Assembly (NCBI GenBank): GCA_035236585.1
Contig: CP141131.1
Coordinates: 17,645,103-17,709,102, forward strand
Source of the DNA: Warburgia ugandensis
Taxonomy: Eukaryota; Streptophyta; Magnoliopsida; Canellales; Canellaceae
Reading direction: 5' to 3'
DNA: 64,000 nt
The position numbers and the translations under genes are program-made. Below the pieces are notes generated by a model. It had not been told where the DNA came from and ran no database searches. It was given only the letters and a program-made list of their open reading frames with translations. This document shows positions 1 to 10,486 of the stretch, one piece after another; within the stretch, counting starts at the first letter, position 1; each line of letters opens with the position of its first letter.

Positions 1-98
1 GTTTTGGGTTTAAGCAGAAATAAATGTATTCCCATTTAATAGAGCAGCTGTGAGCATGTTTGGGAAACTGGTTTTATTTGTTTTTCTTGAATTTTTAG

Positions 99-240
99 CA
101 AAAAACCAACATGCACTGATAGTTCTTTGCTGTGACATAGAAAAAAATTTCATGTCAGTCTTATCAGGAGTCATTAATGCTCTTACCAATCTCGAACCCC
201 ATGAAAGTCATGTGCTTGAATGCTTTTTCAGACAACTGAG
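99..240 (+). CDS. Candidate internal exon of an unrecognised host gene running in from the left
   Basis: An open frame is bounded by a T-rich tract ending in TTTTTAG and by a good donor, AG|GTAAGG. It reads as a hydrophobic/acidic segment (HALIVLCCDIEKNFMSVL, then NLEPHESHVLECFFRQLR) that looks like an alpha-helical solenoid piece. The exon is 142 nt: two nt completing a codon, 46 codons, then two nt. The open frame closes at the TAA inside the donor, which is typical of a true exon. I do not recognise the family and saw no convincing following exon, so it may be the edge of a gene lying to the left or a relic. The exon call rests on splice sites and composition only. Confidence 0.4.
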
Positions 241-1473
241 GTAAGGGTTAATTAAAGGATCGATATGAGCTTTGGTTCTGTGGCTCAGTATTGATGTACC
301 AGTTGAGGTATGCTTCGCCATGGGTACGCATTCTTACGGTTAACTCCTCATTGGATATTGGCAATCAACCCCTTGGGGAACCGCTTGTGGCACTCGCTCA
401 TGATGAGGGTGCTCATAACGAGTATTATGCCTGCTGGAAGGTCTACTTCAAATTTTGAGCCCATGTAGCGTTGATCATCATGCACCAACATGCCGGGGAA
501 ATTTTGGGCGTTTCTCCTCATATTCCATGGGCATGAAATCACCTGCGGACATGGGTGGCAGAGTGGTAGGCATATATTCCGGAGAAGTCGGTGTGTATTT
601 GGGAGAGGCTGGCATGTAGTATGGAGAAGTAGGTGTATACTCCAGAGAAAAGGATGAAGATGAAGAGATATGCCTGTTCAAGTCAAACTATGAGCCTGTG
701 GAGTCTCAGAAGTATAACCTCTAAAGAAGATCCTGAAGAACTAGATGGGGAGGGCCATCTACAGGAGTTTTCCTTTGGTTTCATCTTTGAAATGATTTGT
801 CAGTCGTCGCCAACATCTGCTGCTGCAGCTAGACTGAGAACAGGGGGCCTAACTGAGGTGTTTTTGGTGCAGGATCAACAGCCATAAAATCATGGAGACC
901 CTCATACATCAATCCCTCTCTTCTTTCACTTTCCCATTCAGATATTGTATCCGAATATTGCTTAATAGGTTTCCGCTACATGCTACTGGACCTTTCCGAG
1001 TTGGCTAGAACTTCAAGCATCTGTGCTCACCACCATGCATGTCTTGCAGCATTCTGCTTCTTCCTTTCAGCTAGTCCTTTGAGGAATTTATTTCTAGCAA
1101 TGATCTAGGGAGATTGCCAATTGAAATTTGGAGCTTCTTCTTCTGACTTGTAGTCCTAGCTTAACTCTAAATCCTCTATTGAGCTCATGATGTCATAGAG
1201 GGTAGGCCAGGAGCTATTCATATTACAGTCTCTCTCCCAGTTAAACTGGTTAGCTAGGGTGAGCGTTAGGAGTTAACTAATTAAGGGGTACACATATGTA
1301 TCACTACCCAATTAGAAATATGTAATTAGCTTCATTGGTAATATAAGTAATCTCACAACCCCAGCACCCCTTCTAAAGGAGGGACTACACATGGAATCTA
1401 ACAATTCGGGTAAAACATTGCAAGACTGGATTGTCTTTTCTTTCGGGCATTTAGGGTTCTTGTAATTGGCTAT
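241..1473. other. Non-coding stretch with a short heptad repeat
   Basis: No gene can be supported here. The only structured part is the 21-bp repeat at 569-652. The remainder is unique-looking, stop-rich sequence, possibly intron of the gene with the 99-240 exon or decayed element sequence. Confidence 0.4.
569..652 (-). repeat. Four degenerate 21-bp units encoding RPB1-CTD-like heptads
   Basis: Four consecutive 21-bp units (569-589, 590-610, 611-631, 632-652) translate on the minus strand as heptads of the form Y-x-P-x-S-P-x: EYTPTSP, YYMPASP, KYTPTSP, then EYMPTT. This is the pattern of the RNA polymerase II largest-subunit C-terminal domain. The surrounding minus frame (681 to 478) stays open, but neither flank resembles RPB1. 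It may be a captured fragment, an unrelated Tyr/Pro repeat or chance amplification of a short unit. Confidence 0.5.
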
Positions 1474-1492
1474 TTTACATTACGAGTCCGAG

Positions 1493-1670
1493 AAGGGGAG
1501 CCTTGGAGCAACTGTAAAAGTTGTCGTCATGTGATCTTGAGGTTACATGTTCAAGGCGTGAAAACAGCCTCTTGCAAAATACAAGGTAAGGTTGTGTACT
1601 TTGGGCCTTTGTTGTCTGCCCCTTCCCTAGACCCCGCATAGGTGGGAGCTTCGTGCACTGGGCCTGTCCC
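1493..1670 (+). mobile_element. Au SINE copy 1, full length
   Basis: The copy shows the Au SINE order: GGGGAGCCTTGGAGCAACTG start, tRNA-like B-box region around GTTCAAGG, then the GCCTCTTGCAAAATACAAGG core and a tail resembling CCCTTCC..ACCCCGCATA..GGGAGCTTCGTGCAC. It is flanked by an imperfect target duplication, TTTACATTAC(G/A)AGTC, on both sides (from about 1474 and from 1671). Au is a tRNA-derived Pol III SINE mobilised by LINE machinery. Confidence 0.9.
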
Positions 1671-1786
1671 TTTACATTACAAGTCTGAAAAGTAAAGTTA
1701 CTCGTATCTCCTAACTTCTCTTGGTAAATTTTCCAGCACTAAAATCCTCATGTTTTAAGCATTATGAGAATATTTCTCTTATTTGT

Positions 1787-1961
1787 AGGTAGGCCGGGTG
1801 CACAAAGCTCCGCCATATGTAGGGTCTAAGGAAGGGTGGACATAAGGGTGAATAGTATGCAGCCTTTGCATTTTGCAAGAAGTTATTTCCACGCCTTGAA
1901 CCTATGATCTCAAGATCACACGACGACAACTCTACTGTCGCACCAAGGCTCCCCTTCTATC
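1787..1961 (-). mobile_element. Au SINE copy 2, full length, minus strand
   Basis: This is the reverse-complement Au SINE: AAAGCTCCGCCATATG..GGTCTAAGGAAGGGTGG at its 3' side and ..CCAAGGCTCCCCTTCTA at its head. The target duplication TTCTCTTATTTGT occurs at 1774-1786 and 1962-1974. It lies about 120 bp from copy 1 in opposite orientation. Confidence 0.9.
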
Positions 1962-1974
1962 TTCTCTTATTTGT

Positions 1975-3274
1975 GGAAGTGCTAAAAAAAAGAAAAGTAA
2001 ATGGCCGGACAGCCCCAAACTTGTTGGTAATCCAAACCATTCGTCTTTTGGTATTACCATGTGATAGGCAATGGCCCAAAATCTAATCATTTGGATGATC
2101 TGACCACTGTTCAAAAGGTACATACACCACCATGAACCATTGATTTTATAATAGGATCATCAAAAGGATGAGATTCTTGGAATCGGAAGTTGCAAACGAT
2201 TTGGACAATTGAGATCTGAGCCACTTGACTTTCATGAGAAAAGAAACCTGCCCAAGAAAGAAACATGGATGGGTTCTTTGATCTCGATTAATGGGAACCA
2301 CATACGGAAATGTCTATTTAATTATATACTCTTAAACTTGTCAAACAGTTAATTAGGCTACCCACATGATTTTGGTCCCACACCTAACATATAGCTGGGC
2401 CCCAAGATAAATCTAAACAAAATATCAATGGTTTGGCTATTACTAGTGGAACAAGAATTGGTATCTTATGGACAAAGGGGGTACAATATCCAATGAAGAA
2501 GCACCAAAATGGCAAGCTTGGGATTCTATTAGACTGGAGGATTAGATGTTGGCAACCCAGTATACTTGGGTTCCCAACAGCTCTGATAGAAAAGAGCAAG
2601 AAAGTGTAATTACTGAGAGAGATGAAGTGCCATCAGTTACTGATGGAGTTGTCACCGCTAGCGACTATCTTCAGTTTTTGAGATATGCTGGTATAAAGCA
2701 CGATAATAACACCCAAACAATGGTGCAACTCCTTCACTTTTGCAGGGTGGGCCTCATATGTCATTGATCGCCACCGTTCACCTTAACTCTTCGAACTTTG
2801 GATATCTACTGGTGAAAAATTCATACCAAAAGAACACCTCTAGCATCTAAGCAATGATACTTTGGTTTTCTAGGCATTCGACAGTCAAAAGCTTTCAATA
2901 AGCAATGGTTTGCACTCAACAAACTAAAACAGAATTTGTTGGACGATATTGACTCCACTTTAATATGATTCTGGGCCACGAAATATTCAATGTTTGAAGA
3001 GTCAGATGAATGGTGTGAATCAATGCTATGCGAGGCCTACCATGCAAAAATAGAAGAATTGCACCCTTTGTTGGGTGTTGTCGGCTCAACACCAGCATCT
3101 CTTAGTTTTTGGCTTTTTATGTAAATTGACTGGTTCGCCTCTCAGCCAGTAAATGCCCAAAAAACCACTCAGGTGGGAATTAGTTGATGTCAGAGGCCGA
3201 TTTGTGACTTCCCTAAATTTAATTGGTAAGAAGAAAACAGTAACATGTTAACATCTCCTCCCTGGTTGCAAAAA
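1975..3274. other. Non-coding stretch, unidentified dispersed repeat and a weak coding-like patch
   Basis: The part near 2040-2300 has the look of an old dispersed DNA repeat (recurring 'gatttggacaattgagatctgagcc' style words). A plus-strand open patch at 2546-2766 reads like protein (DGVVTASDYLQFLRYAGI) but has no recognised family and no firm splice sites. No gene is called. Confidence 0.3.
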
Positions 3275-3455
3275 AGGCAGTCCCAGTGCACGAAGCTCCC
3301 GCTTATGTGGGGTCTGAGAAAGGGGCGAACAATAAGGGCCTAAAGTACACAGTATTACTTTGCATTTTATAAGAGGCTATTTTCACGCCTTAAACCCGTG
3401 ACCTCAAGGTCACATGACCACAACTTTACTGTTGCGCCAAGGTTCCCCTTCTATC
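3275..3455 (-). mobile_element. Au SINE copy 3, minus strand
   Basis: The copy runs from GTGCACGAAGCTCCCGC through AAGAGGCTATTTTCACGCC to GCGCCAAGGTTCCCCTTCTA, the full Au order in reverse complement. I did not find an exact target duplication. Confidence 0.85.
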
Positions 3456-4810
3456 CCCTGATTGTGTGTAAGAACGATAACGGGCACTTCGGCAAATTCT
3501 GTAGCTGTCAACGGACTTCTCTAAGTAGAGTGATAACATCATCAGTGACCTATTTCTGTTGTTTACCCAGTTTTCTCAAAATGCACCTATCAGTCACCCT
3601 TCAAATTGCACCTAACGTATTCTCTGGCGTGACTTCACACACCCACACTATGCTTTATATCCAAGGTCGGCGCGACCACCACGTCAAAGACGTAATACAT
3701 GATGTTCATCAAATGAAGAGAAGACGCTCACGAGCATCTGATACTGTAGGTAATGCTTATTTGACTAGGATGTCAAAAAAAAAAAAGAAAATTAATGCTT
3801 TTTGAAAACTTTTTTAAAATTTAGGATATTTTTTGTTCCAAATTCTTTTCAAAAACAAAACAGCAAATTCTTTTTTTATTAAAAGTTTTTTTGAAAATTT
3901 TGAGTGTCATTTTTTACAAAATATATAATGATTTTATAGTGAAACGAGTGTTTCATTTCTATAAAAAAATCAACAGAGTTTTCTCTATTTTATGGACATA
4001 TGCGCATTTGACACATGCGTGCTCGAAACCTGATAGACAATACAATAGATCTATCAAAGACCAAACGAAACATTTAGGATCATCTAAATGCATTGATTTC
4101 TCACAAATTATCTAATTTCTATATGCCAAATATGATGAATGGATTAGATCTTTTGACAAACTGTAAGGGCACCATCTAATCTATCAAAGCCCATGAAGTC
4201 ATGGGTAATCTACTCTATCGGGACACTAAAAGGAATATGCGAAGAGGTTACTTGCTCGATGATTCAACCCGTCTATCTGATGAATGCCTGCCACTTCAAA
4301 AAGCATGTTGACTGAACGATTTTAGAATAAGATGCACTTCGTGATCACATAAAAGCGGACAAAAGAATTTCGCACAAACAATGGTCCACGTTCAACAACG
4401 AAAAACACGTTCGATTGTCTGAGCTTGGTTTGCAACCAAGCAAATGAGCGTCGGATCATTCAAAGGTGAACCACTTCACCAGAAGAAGGGGCACTTCTAC
4501 GGACACAGCTTATTAGCTTCGTCTGTCATTAAGTAGGCTGCCATAGACATTAATCCACAAAACTAAACAACTGGCGGGGACCAAGAAACCGTGTCATTCA
4601 CATTATCAATACTAGTAACAAGTTACAAGGTAATGTTAGCAGCTCAATCAACCGATTGGACCCACTGAACACCTACCCGAAGATGGCGAAGCCATGACGA
4701 TCCAACCGTTCATTACGGAAAAGACTAGCATGCTGGAATAATGTAGCCTTTGTAAACAAATGGAAGGTTAAAAGCAAACATCAAGTGCCAAAATGTACAA
4801 AATTGGAGGG
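3456..4810. other. Non-coding, AT-rich; no gene seen
   Basis: The stretch is A/T-tract rich near 3770-3900, then resembles dispersed-repeat sequence near 4150-4650. No conserved coding frame, RNA gene or clear terminal repeats could be supported. The right end may be 3' UTR of the minus-strand gene ending at 4811. Confidence 0.35.
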
Positions 4811-5012
4811 CTATAATCCTCCGCCGGGTAATGCAATAGGACCACCAGATCGGCCCGGCAACTTAACTACTTGTGGAGTGAACAGAAATGTTGGCCCACC
4901 TGTACTTTCGCTGGACCGTATTCCTACAGGTTCGCCAACTTCATCTTCTTCCGTCCCAAATGATAGACCAGCAGCCGGGCGAATGTCCTTCCCTCTCCTT
5001 CTCTCTCTTCTT
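4811..5012 (-). CDS. Exon 2 of the same probable plant-specific gene (minus strand)
   Basis: An open minus frame runs through KDIRPAAGLSFGTEEDEVGE, continues with a Pro/Gly-rich end (KLPGRSGGPIALPGGGL) and stops at 4811. Upstream is a polypyrimidine-like stretch ending TTTTGCAGAGAG. Joining to exon 1 keeps the frame only if the acceptor is the second or a later AG (after GCAGAGAG, giving an exon start at 5012). Using the first AG shifts the frame. The intron would be 275 bp. The spliced product would be about 198 aa. The two-exon model is an inference from splice signals and frame. Confidence 0.45.
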
Positions 5013-5287
5013 CTCTCTGCAAAATAAAATAAAAAAATCCAAAATACATAAAATATTAAAAAAAGCATAAGCGGTCGTTTGGCATGGTGGGATTTGCTAT
5101 CCATGGATGCCCATACTGTTTGTCCCTTGCCACTGGGACGGTTTGGCTCGGGAACTGCTCTTCTATCCTTGTTTTTGGATATCACAGAACAGGGATAGTA
5201 TTTAGAAACCGGGGATAATTTCCATGAAAGGATTATCCCCTAGATAAGATTATCCTATTGCCAAAAGCTCTCTCTTCCATTTCTTAC

Positions 5288-5682
5288 CTCTTCCTGAAGT
5301 CCCGCGACACTGGTTCAGAAACACAAGAAACCGATCTGCTAAGACCGCGCTTCAAAGAAACGGGCACGAAAACGTTCAACAAAATGCCAGGACTTTGGTT
5401 CTTCTTGGGTTTGGCCTTTCTAAGAGCAGGAGATCGATTATTGCTAATGATCTCTCCAATTCGTTTCGTTTTTGGAACCGATTCTTCGGCTGCGGATTTG
5501 TTCTCGACGAGATCCGTGAGCGAAAGCTCGTAATCACTCTCCTGCATGTCACGCAGAAGCCCGATGAGTTCCTCCCGGCTCTTCGCGATCTCTTGAGCAC
5601 GTGCAGACACTGGGTATTCGGTGACTCCCGGGTACCAGAGAGTCCCCGATACAGAAATCTGATTTCCTGCTTCTGATACCAT
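5288..5682 (-). CDS. Exon 1 of a probable plant-specific gene (minus strand)
   Basis: The frame opens with MVSEAGNQISVSGTLWYPGV and continues 131 codons plus 2 nt. It has an acidic/helical patch, RDMQESDYELSLTDLVE at about residues 44-60, and a basic Ser/Lys-rich second half. The core resembles, from memory, a plant family of unknown function with an ES-x-YELSLxDLVE motif. The frame ends exactly at AG|GTAAGA, so the apparent stop TAA is the donor's own bases, which argues that this is an exon. The downstream exon proposed is 5012-4811. The protein would be small, basic and probably nuclear or cytosolic, with no signal peptide or membrane segment. Function is not inferred. Confidence 0.6.
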
Positions 5683-6194
5683 TTTGCACTGAACTGCGGG
5701 AACTTCAATTATCGCTTCTTGCTATGAACTTGTCCTTTTTTTTTCTCTAGTTAATTCCTCACGAAGCCCTTTTATCGGTTGTATATGCTTGTTTGTTTCT
5801 GGAAGCGTGGATCACACGACATGGGAATAGAGCATGAATTTCTTTTTGGTTTGTTTAGATCGTACTTTGGAGAGATATAGGTTCGTTGACATTTGTCGAT
5901 TGATTTAGCTAACTTTCGTAGTATTCAGGAAGGTTTCTATTGGGGTTTTGACTGAGGAAGACGTTATTGAAGAGGCAGAAAAGGAGACTGGAAACAGTTT
6001 TCTTGGGTTCTAGATGTATAGGAAGAGGCTGCCACCTGAACCCTTCTACTCAGGTTTGAATACTCCGGTCACATGTTATATGAACTACGGTGGTATGACT
6101 GCTTAAAATACGACGGGCCTGATCTGAACCATTCATCTTTTGCTTTTGTGATAGATGATCCTAGTATTGCTTTGTCAAAGCTATTTTGAGTTAT
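5683..6194. promoter_or_regulatory. Upstream region of the minus-strand gene
   Basis: This would be the 5' UTR and promoter side of the minus-strand gene starting at 5682. No TATA box or other defined element stands out. It runs into the decayed RTE fragment at 6195. Confidence 0.25.
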
Positions 6195-6690
6195 GCGCCT
6201 CTCTAGTGTGGAGACATTAAGAGGGAGATTACCCATGCGCCAATGACATTTTGCGTGATCAATGACATTAGAGTGTTGAACAGTTATAGAACATCATGTA
6301 TATAGGATAAAAGTAGCCGAAATGAGAATGTTAAGATAAATGAGTAGCAAGATAAGAAATGATATAATTAAAATTAAAATTATTAGAGAAAACTTAGTAC
6401 TGACACAAATAGGTAACAAGATGAAGTAGATTAGACTTAGATGATTTGGACATGCCCATTAAAGACCAAAGACGATACCAGTTAGAAGGAGTAAGGCAAT
6501 GCGAGCTAAAAGTTCTAAAAAGGCAAGGAAAAAGCCTAAAAGAATATTGATAAAAGTGTTTAGAAAAGATTTAAAAAAATTTGAACTAAATGAAGCCATA
6601 ATACTTATTAAAGAGGAATAGAGGAACAAGATTTATGTGGTCGGGCTCTAATCAAGATAAGGTCTTGATGATGATGACGGCGACTAAAAT
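6195..6690 (+). mobile_element. Decayed 3' end of an RTE-type LINE
   Basis: The sequence follows the 3' part of the full-length RTE at 57171-60745: GAGGGAGATTACCC matches its 60190 region, and then 'aataggtaacaagatga', 'gatttggacatgcc' and 'gttagaaggagtaaggcaat' match its C-terminal coding end. It finishes with the same tail, AAGGTCTTGATGATGATGA. Many substitutions and an internal deletion make it clearly older than the copy in PrimPol intron 9. Confidence 0.85.
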
Positions 6691-7782
6691 TTCAATTATA
6701 ACTTGCAAACCAATGAAAATACACTCTATAGATAGAACAACTTTCTAAAATTGAAAACCCTATCAAACAAACTAGAAATTAAGTGAAATTGTTTCTTTGG
6801 AAAGCTTATAATATACTCTATAATTTTTAAATTTTTATATTAAAATTCAAAGAAAAATAAATGTCATACACAAAACAATGCACGTGTTAAAACTTATGAA
6901 TACACTATATAATAGTTTCAAATTTTCGATTAGATCAATCAAATAGAACACAAAGCACATGATTTTTATTAGCCTCTAATACCAATTCTAAAATCCTGTT
7001 TATTTTCCTTAAAATCTAAAATATAAAATAAACTACTTACCTCTAGCCATTGTATAATGTTGAACTTAAATATCTAATCTTTATGTTTTGATGGAGAAAG
7101 CTTCTAGTTTTTTAATAAGTCCTTACAAAAGGGACAATGGAACCTCAAACTCCAATTTATTTGTAAGGCTATGGCTTTTCCCCCAAGGCTTTTGTATTTA
7201 TATACATGCTACCATCAAGAAAGTATGTTTTAATGTGGTGGGAGACATTGGGATATATTAGAAAAAATTCTCTCACATGATGTTACCATTGTAACTGTGA
7301 GCAATATGAATAGGTTACTTCAATTATGTTATTCTTTGATCCCTACTTTAGGTTATTTAAAATAAAATAAACTTTTAAAGTACAATATGAAAAATATAAG
7401 ATATGGTAGTATGAGCTACATTATGGGTTTTATTTGAAAAATCTAACAAGAAAATTTATTTCATGAATTTTTAGCAAAGAATAGTAATAAAAAAGAAACA
7501 CAACTAAGCTATAAGGTATAAATTATTTAACTAAATCTTATGCTCGATATCATATATTTACAGTGAAATCATACTCTGAAGATGACATCTCCTTTGTTTT
7601 ATAAAATGACGTACAGAATATTGAACTTCAAATTGTGATAATTTTTTCTCCTAAATGATTTGAGAATATATTAGAAACGCACTACCCCTTCGCTAACTCA
7701 GATAATGCATTTACAATTTAAAAAAACAATTTTTATAAAAAGAAAGAATTATATGATTGCACATTCGGGAATAATGGGTAGG
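6691..7782. other. AT-rich non-coding stretch; no gene seen
   Basis: The sequence is strongly AT-rich with many short A and T runs. No open frame of note, no terminal repeats and no RNA gene were seen. Confidence 0.4.
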
Positions 7783-7791
7783 ATTTGATTA

Positions 7792-7952
7792 CAGTAAAAG
7801 TTATCATCGTGTGATCTTGAGGTTAGGGGTTCAAGCGTGAAAACAACCTGTTGTAAAATGCAAGGTAAGAGTGTGTACTTTAGGCCCTTGTGGTCCACCC
7901 CTTCCCCGGAACCCCACATAGGGGGGAGCTTCGTACACCGGGGATACCCTTT
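7792..7952 (+). mobile_element. Au SINE copy 4
   Basis: It lacks the first about 20 nt of the consensus head, then shows AAAGTTATCATCGTGTGATC, TGAAAACAACCTGTTGTAAA and CCCCTTCCCCGGAACCCC..GGGAGCTTCGTACACCGG. It is bounded by ATTTGATTA at 7783-7791 and 7953-7961, so the short head was probably present at insertion. Confidence 0.88.
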
Positions 7953-7961
7953 ATTTGATTA

Positions 7962-9467
7962 TATGCCCATTTGAGATATAAAAGGTCCCCCGACCAAAAG
8001 GAAAAGGTAAAGTATATGCTAAGTCTCATCGATTTATATTATAAGTATTATTGAGGTTATATAAAATCAAAGCTAAATACATGTATTGCAGTCTGGTATT
8101 TTTGGGTTGAAGTGCACATGGAAGCCGGCTATTCGCATAGAAAACCAGTAAACGAGAAAATTTGTGCTGTGTTGTGAGACAGAGAATGAATTTGGTATTT
8201 GTATATTATGTGCATCAATGACCTAGCTATCAATGGATTAAGTTGTTGATAGAGACTAAGTTATTTTTTTTACTATTTGTTAGATATTTTTATATGCTAA
8301 AATTATTTAAATTATATCCTTTCTAACATATAAGAGATCTAAATTTGGAGTAATAAAATAAATTGGTCAGATCATTCCAAGTAGACTCTAAAAAATGTAG
8401 TCACTGGACTACACTCATAATGAGATTAGTTTAGCATTCATCCAAAGCTAAAATCCATTTGGTAGTTCCTTTTTCTTTTTCTTTTTCTTTTTTTTATAGC
8501 AATTTTTTCATTAATGGCTACTTGCAATATCCCCTCATAAGTCTGATATGCTGTATAGGGTTTTTGCCCAAAACTTTAATTATTATTTTTTATAGGACCC
8601 TTGAATGGAATGTGGAATGCCTAATGTTTTTCTTCGTTACCGTCTAGTTGAAGACCAGCATTTAGATATTCAAGATTGTCCATCTTGAGGTCCCACCGTA
8701 AACGTGTCAGTTGGTTTACTGTTGATATAAACAAACAACTTTGGTCAATTACAAGTAAGCAATGGACGGTTGCAAAATAGATGATTTGGACTGTTTTGCT
8801 GGTGAGCCCCAAGGGGACGGTCATGGTCAAATTTTCCATGGATAGATGGTCTTATGATTTGACAGACCGCCTTTCCCGGAAACTTAGACCAAGATAAATA
8901 GTCAATGGTCCTGTGAGGGTGATTCACCATCTTCAGATCAGTCAAATGGGAAGTCTCGGTGCACGACTCTCGTCTGTACGAGTTCCTGAGAAGAGATGCG
9001 CCACAATAATCTAAAGTAAACGGTCTTATCTTCAGATCAGTCATTCCAGTATAAAGAAATTCAACACCCTTAGTGGATTCAGAAAAACCCAAACGGTTAG
9101 ATCTTTTTCTTCCTGACTTCTCATAATTACAAAATGCTGGGAATATATATATTGGGAAAGGCCGTAACCCTCAACTTTAATTTTTCTGTCCCAATTTATC
9201 CCCCATATAATTCAAGAATTAAATTTAACGCAAATTAACACGAATTTATTACACAAAATTCAAATTACATAAATAATTTACGAAAACAAGTACAACTCTA
9301 GTTATAAATCCACGTCAACACTGAAACTCACATCCTATTAATGCTTTTCTCTTTATTTTTTCCCAAACATCTTATAAACGTTTACCAAAATTTACAAGTA
9401 TTTGTCTTGCCAATTTATTTTCAAATGCAAACTTTATAATTATGTTCAGTATATATGAAAAGGACAA
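7962..9467. other. Non-coding, AT-rich, with dispersed-repeat sequence
   Basis: The 8640-9110 part (words such as 'aatagatgatttggactgttt', 'gatcagtcaaatggg' used twice) looks like an old dispersed DNA repeat. The minus frame open there (9092 to 8745) has no recognisable protein. A pyrimidine tract lies at 8468-8493. Confidence 0.35.
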
Positions 9468-9632
9468 TTTGATGCACAAAGCTCTAGAGTATGCCAGTCT
9501 TGGGTAAGGGAAGGCCATAAAAGCCTATAGTACACAGCCTTGCATTTTGTAAGAGGCTGTTTCTAAGTCTCGAATCCGTGACCTCCAAATAACATGGCGA
9601 CAACTCAACCGTTGCACCAAAAGTCTCCTTTG
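9468..9632 (-). mobile_element. Au SINE copy 5, minus strand, diverged
   Basis: It carries GATGCACAAAGCTCTAG, ACACAGCCTTGCATTTTGTA, AGAGGCTGTTTCTAAG and TTGCACCAAAAGTCTCCTTT, the Au blocks in reverse complement. It is more diverged than copies 1-4. Confidence 0.8.
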
Positions 9633-10207
9633 TTTAGTTTTTATTTGTAATTATTTTTAATATATTGTAAAAAATAAAAATCTCCTAGATCATTCACATT
9701 TAAACATTGGACAAGCCCTTTCAGTGCCACCGAAGGACAAAGCCTCGGCTCAGATCCTTGACAATGTATCATAAATGGAAGCCAACAAAGCTTTTTAGCT
9801 AATGCTTAGCAGAAGGGAGTGGCCTTCTCTGTTGATGCTAGGTTCAAGAGGTTCGGGTAAATTTTTTTTCTCCTCCTCTTAATCTCACTGTAACCAACTC
9901 TGCGTCAAATTTGAAAAAAAAAAATACAGCTTCGATCACCAAAAACTATTATAGTTTTAGCCGTGCGCGTCTTTGTTTACATGTTAAGATGAATTGGAAA
10001 AACTTGACGTGGAGATTATACAGTGTAACCAAGTGTGCCAGAGCTGGCTTGCCGTTTAGTTTATTTAAGTGGAGATTATACAGCGTAAACCATTGTCTCC
10101 TGAATCCGTCTTGGATGGGTTATGCCCATAAAACCTTGAAAATGAGGCGAATCCATGATGAGGTCCAGTTGATTTACGCTTTAGGATTACCAAAAGATGA
10201 GAGCACC

Positions 10208-10486
10208 TCTAATAAGCCCGTGGATATTGAGGTTCTCCAAGCTGGGCTTTCTAATACTATATTTGAAGCAGTTGTTGGAATCTCTTATCATATGCAACTG
10301 AAACAAGTTCTCACTAATGGTAAAAGGGAGTCTTTGAATGTAGGGCCTGTTCTTATTTTACCCGAGGGATTCAAATTAGCTCTGCCTAATCGTATTTCTC
10401 CTGAGACGAAAGAAAGAAGGTAAATCTTTCTTTTCAGAGTTATTGCCTTACTAAAAAAATTATTTTTGTGAGAGGTCCTGTTCTTG
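10208..10486 (+). pseudogene. petA: Nuclear plastid DNA fragment of petA (cytochrome f)
   Basis: The frame reads [31 protein letters not shown] and [18 protein letters not shown], closely following cytochrome f ([14 protein letters not shown].., [35 protein letters not shown]). After a small frame change near 10421 it continues as NLSFQSYCLTKKIIFVRGPV. Cytochrome f is the c-type haem subunit of the thylakoid b6f complex. Here only about 90 residues of the lumenal domain are present, without the CxxCH haem site that should lie just upstream. It is therefore a dead transfer of plastid DNA. Amino-acid mismatches of roughly a quarter suggest an old insertion. The ATG of the long open frame at 9911 is not from petA. 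Confidence 0.88.

Noticed and set aside
5050-5260. Possible MITE inside the intron of the minus-strand gene (GGTCGTTTGGCATGG near one end, GGATAATC-type words near the other)
   Set aside because: No convincing terminal inverted repeats or target duplication could be matched.
8640-9110. 115-codon minus-strand frame as a gene
   Set aside because: It lies in sequence that looks like an old dispersed DNA repeat, and has no recognisable protein features.
9911-10423. A 170-codon open frame starting at 9911 as a real gene
   Set aside because: Only its second half has homology (petA). The first part has no recognised similarity, and the frame breaks where petA would continue.
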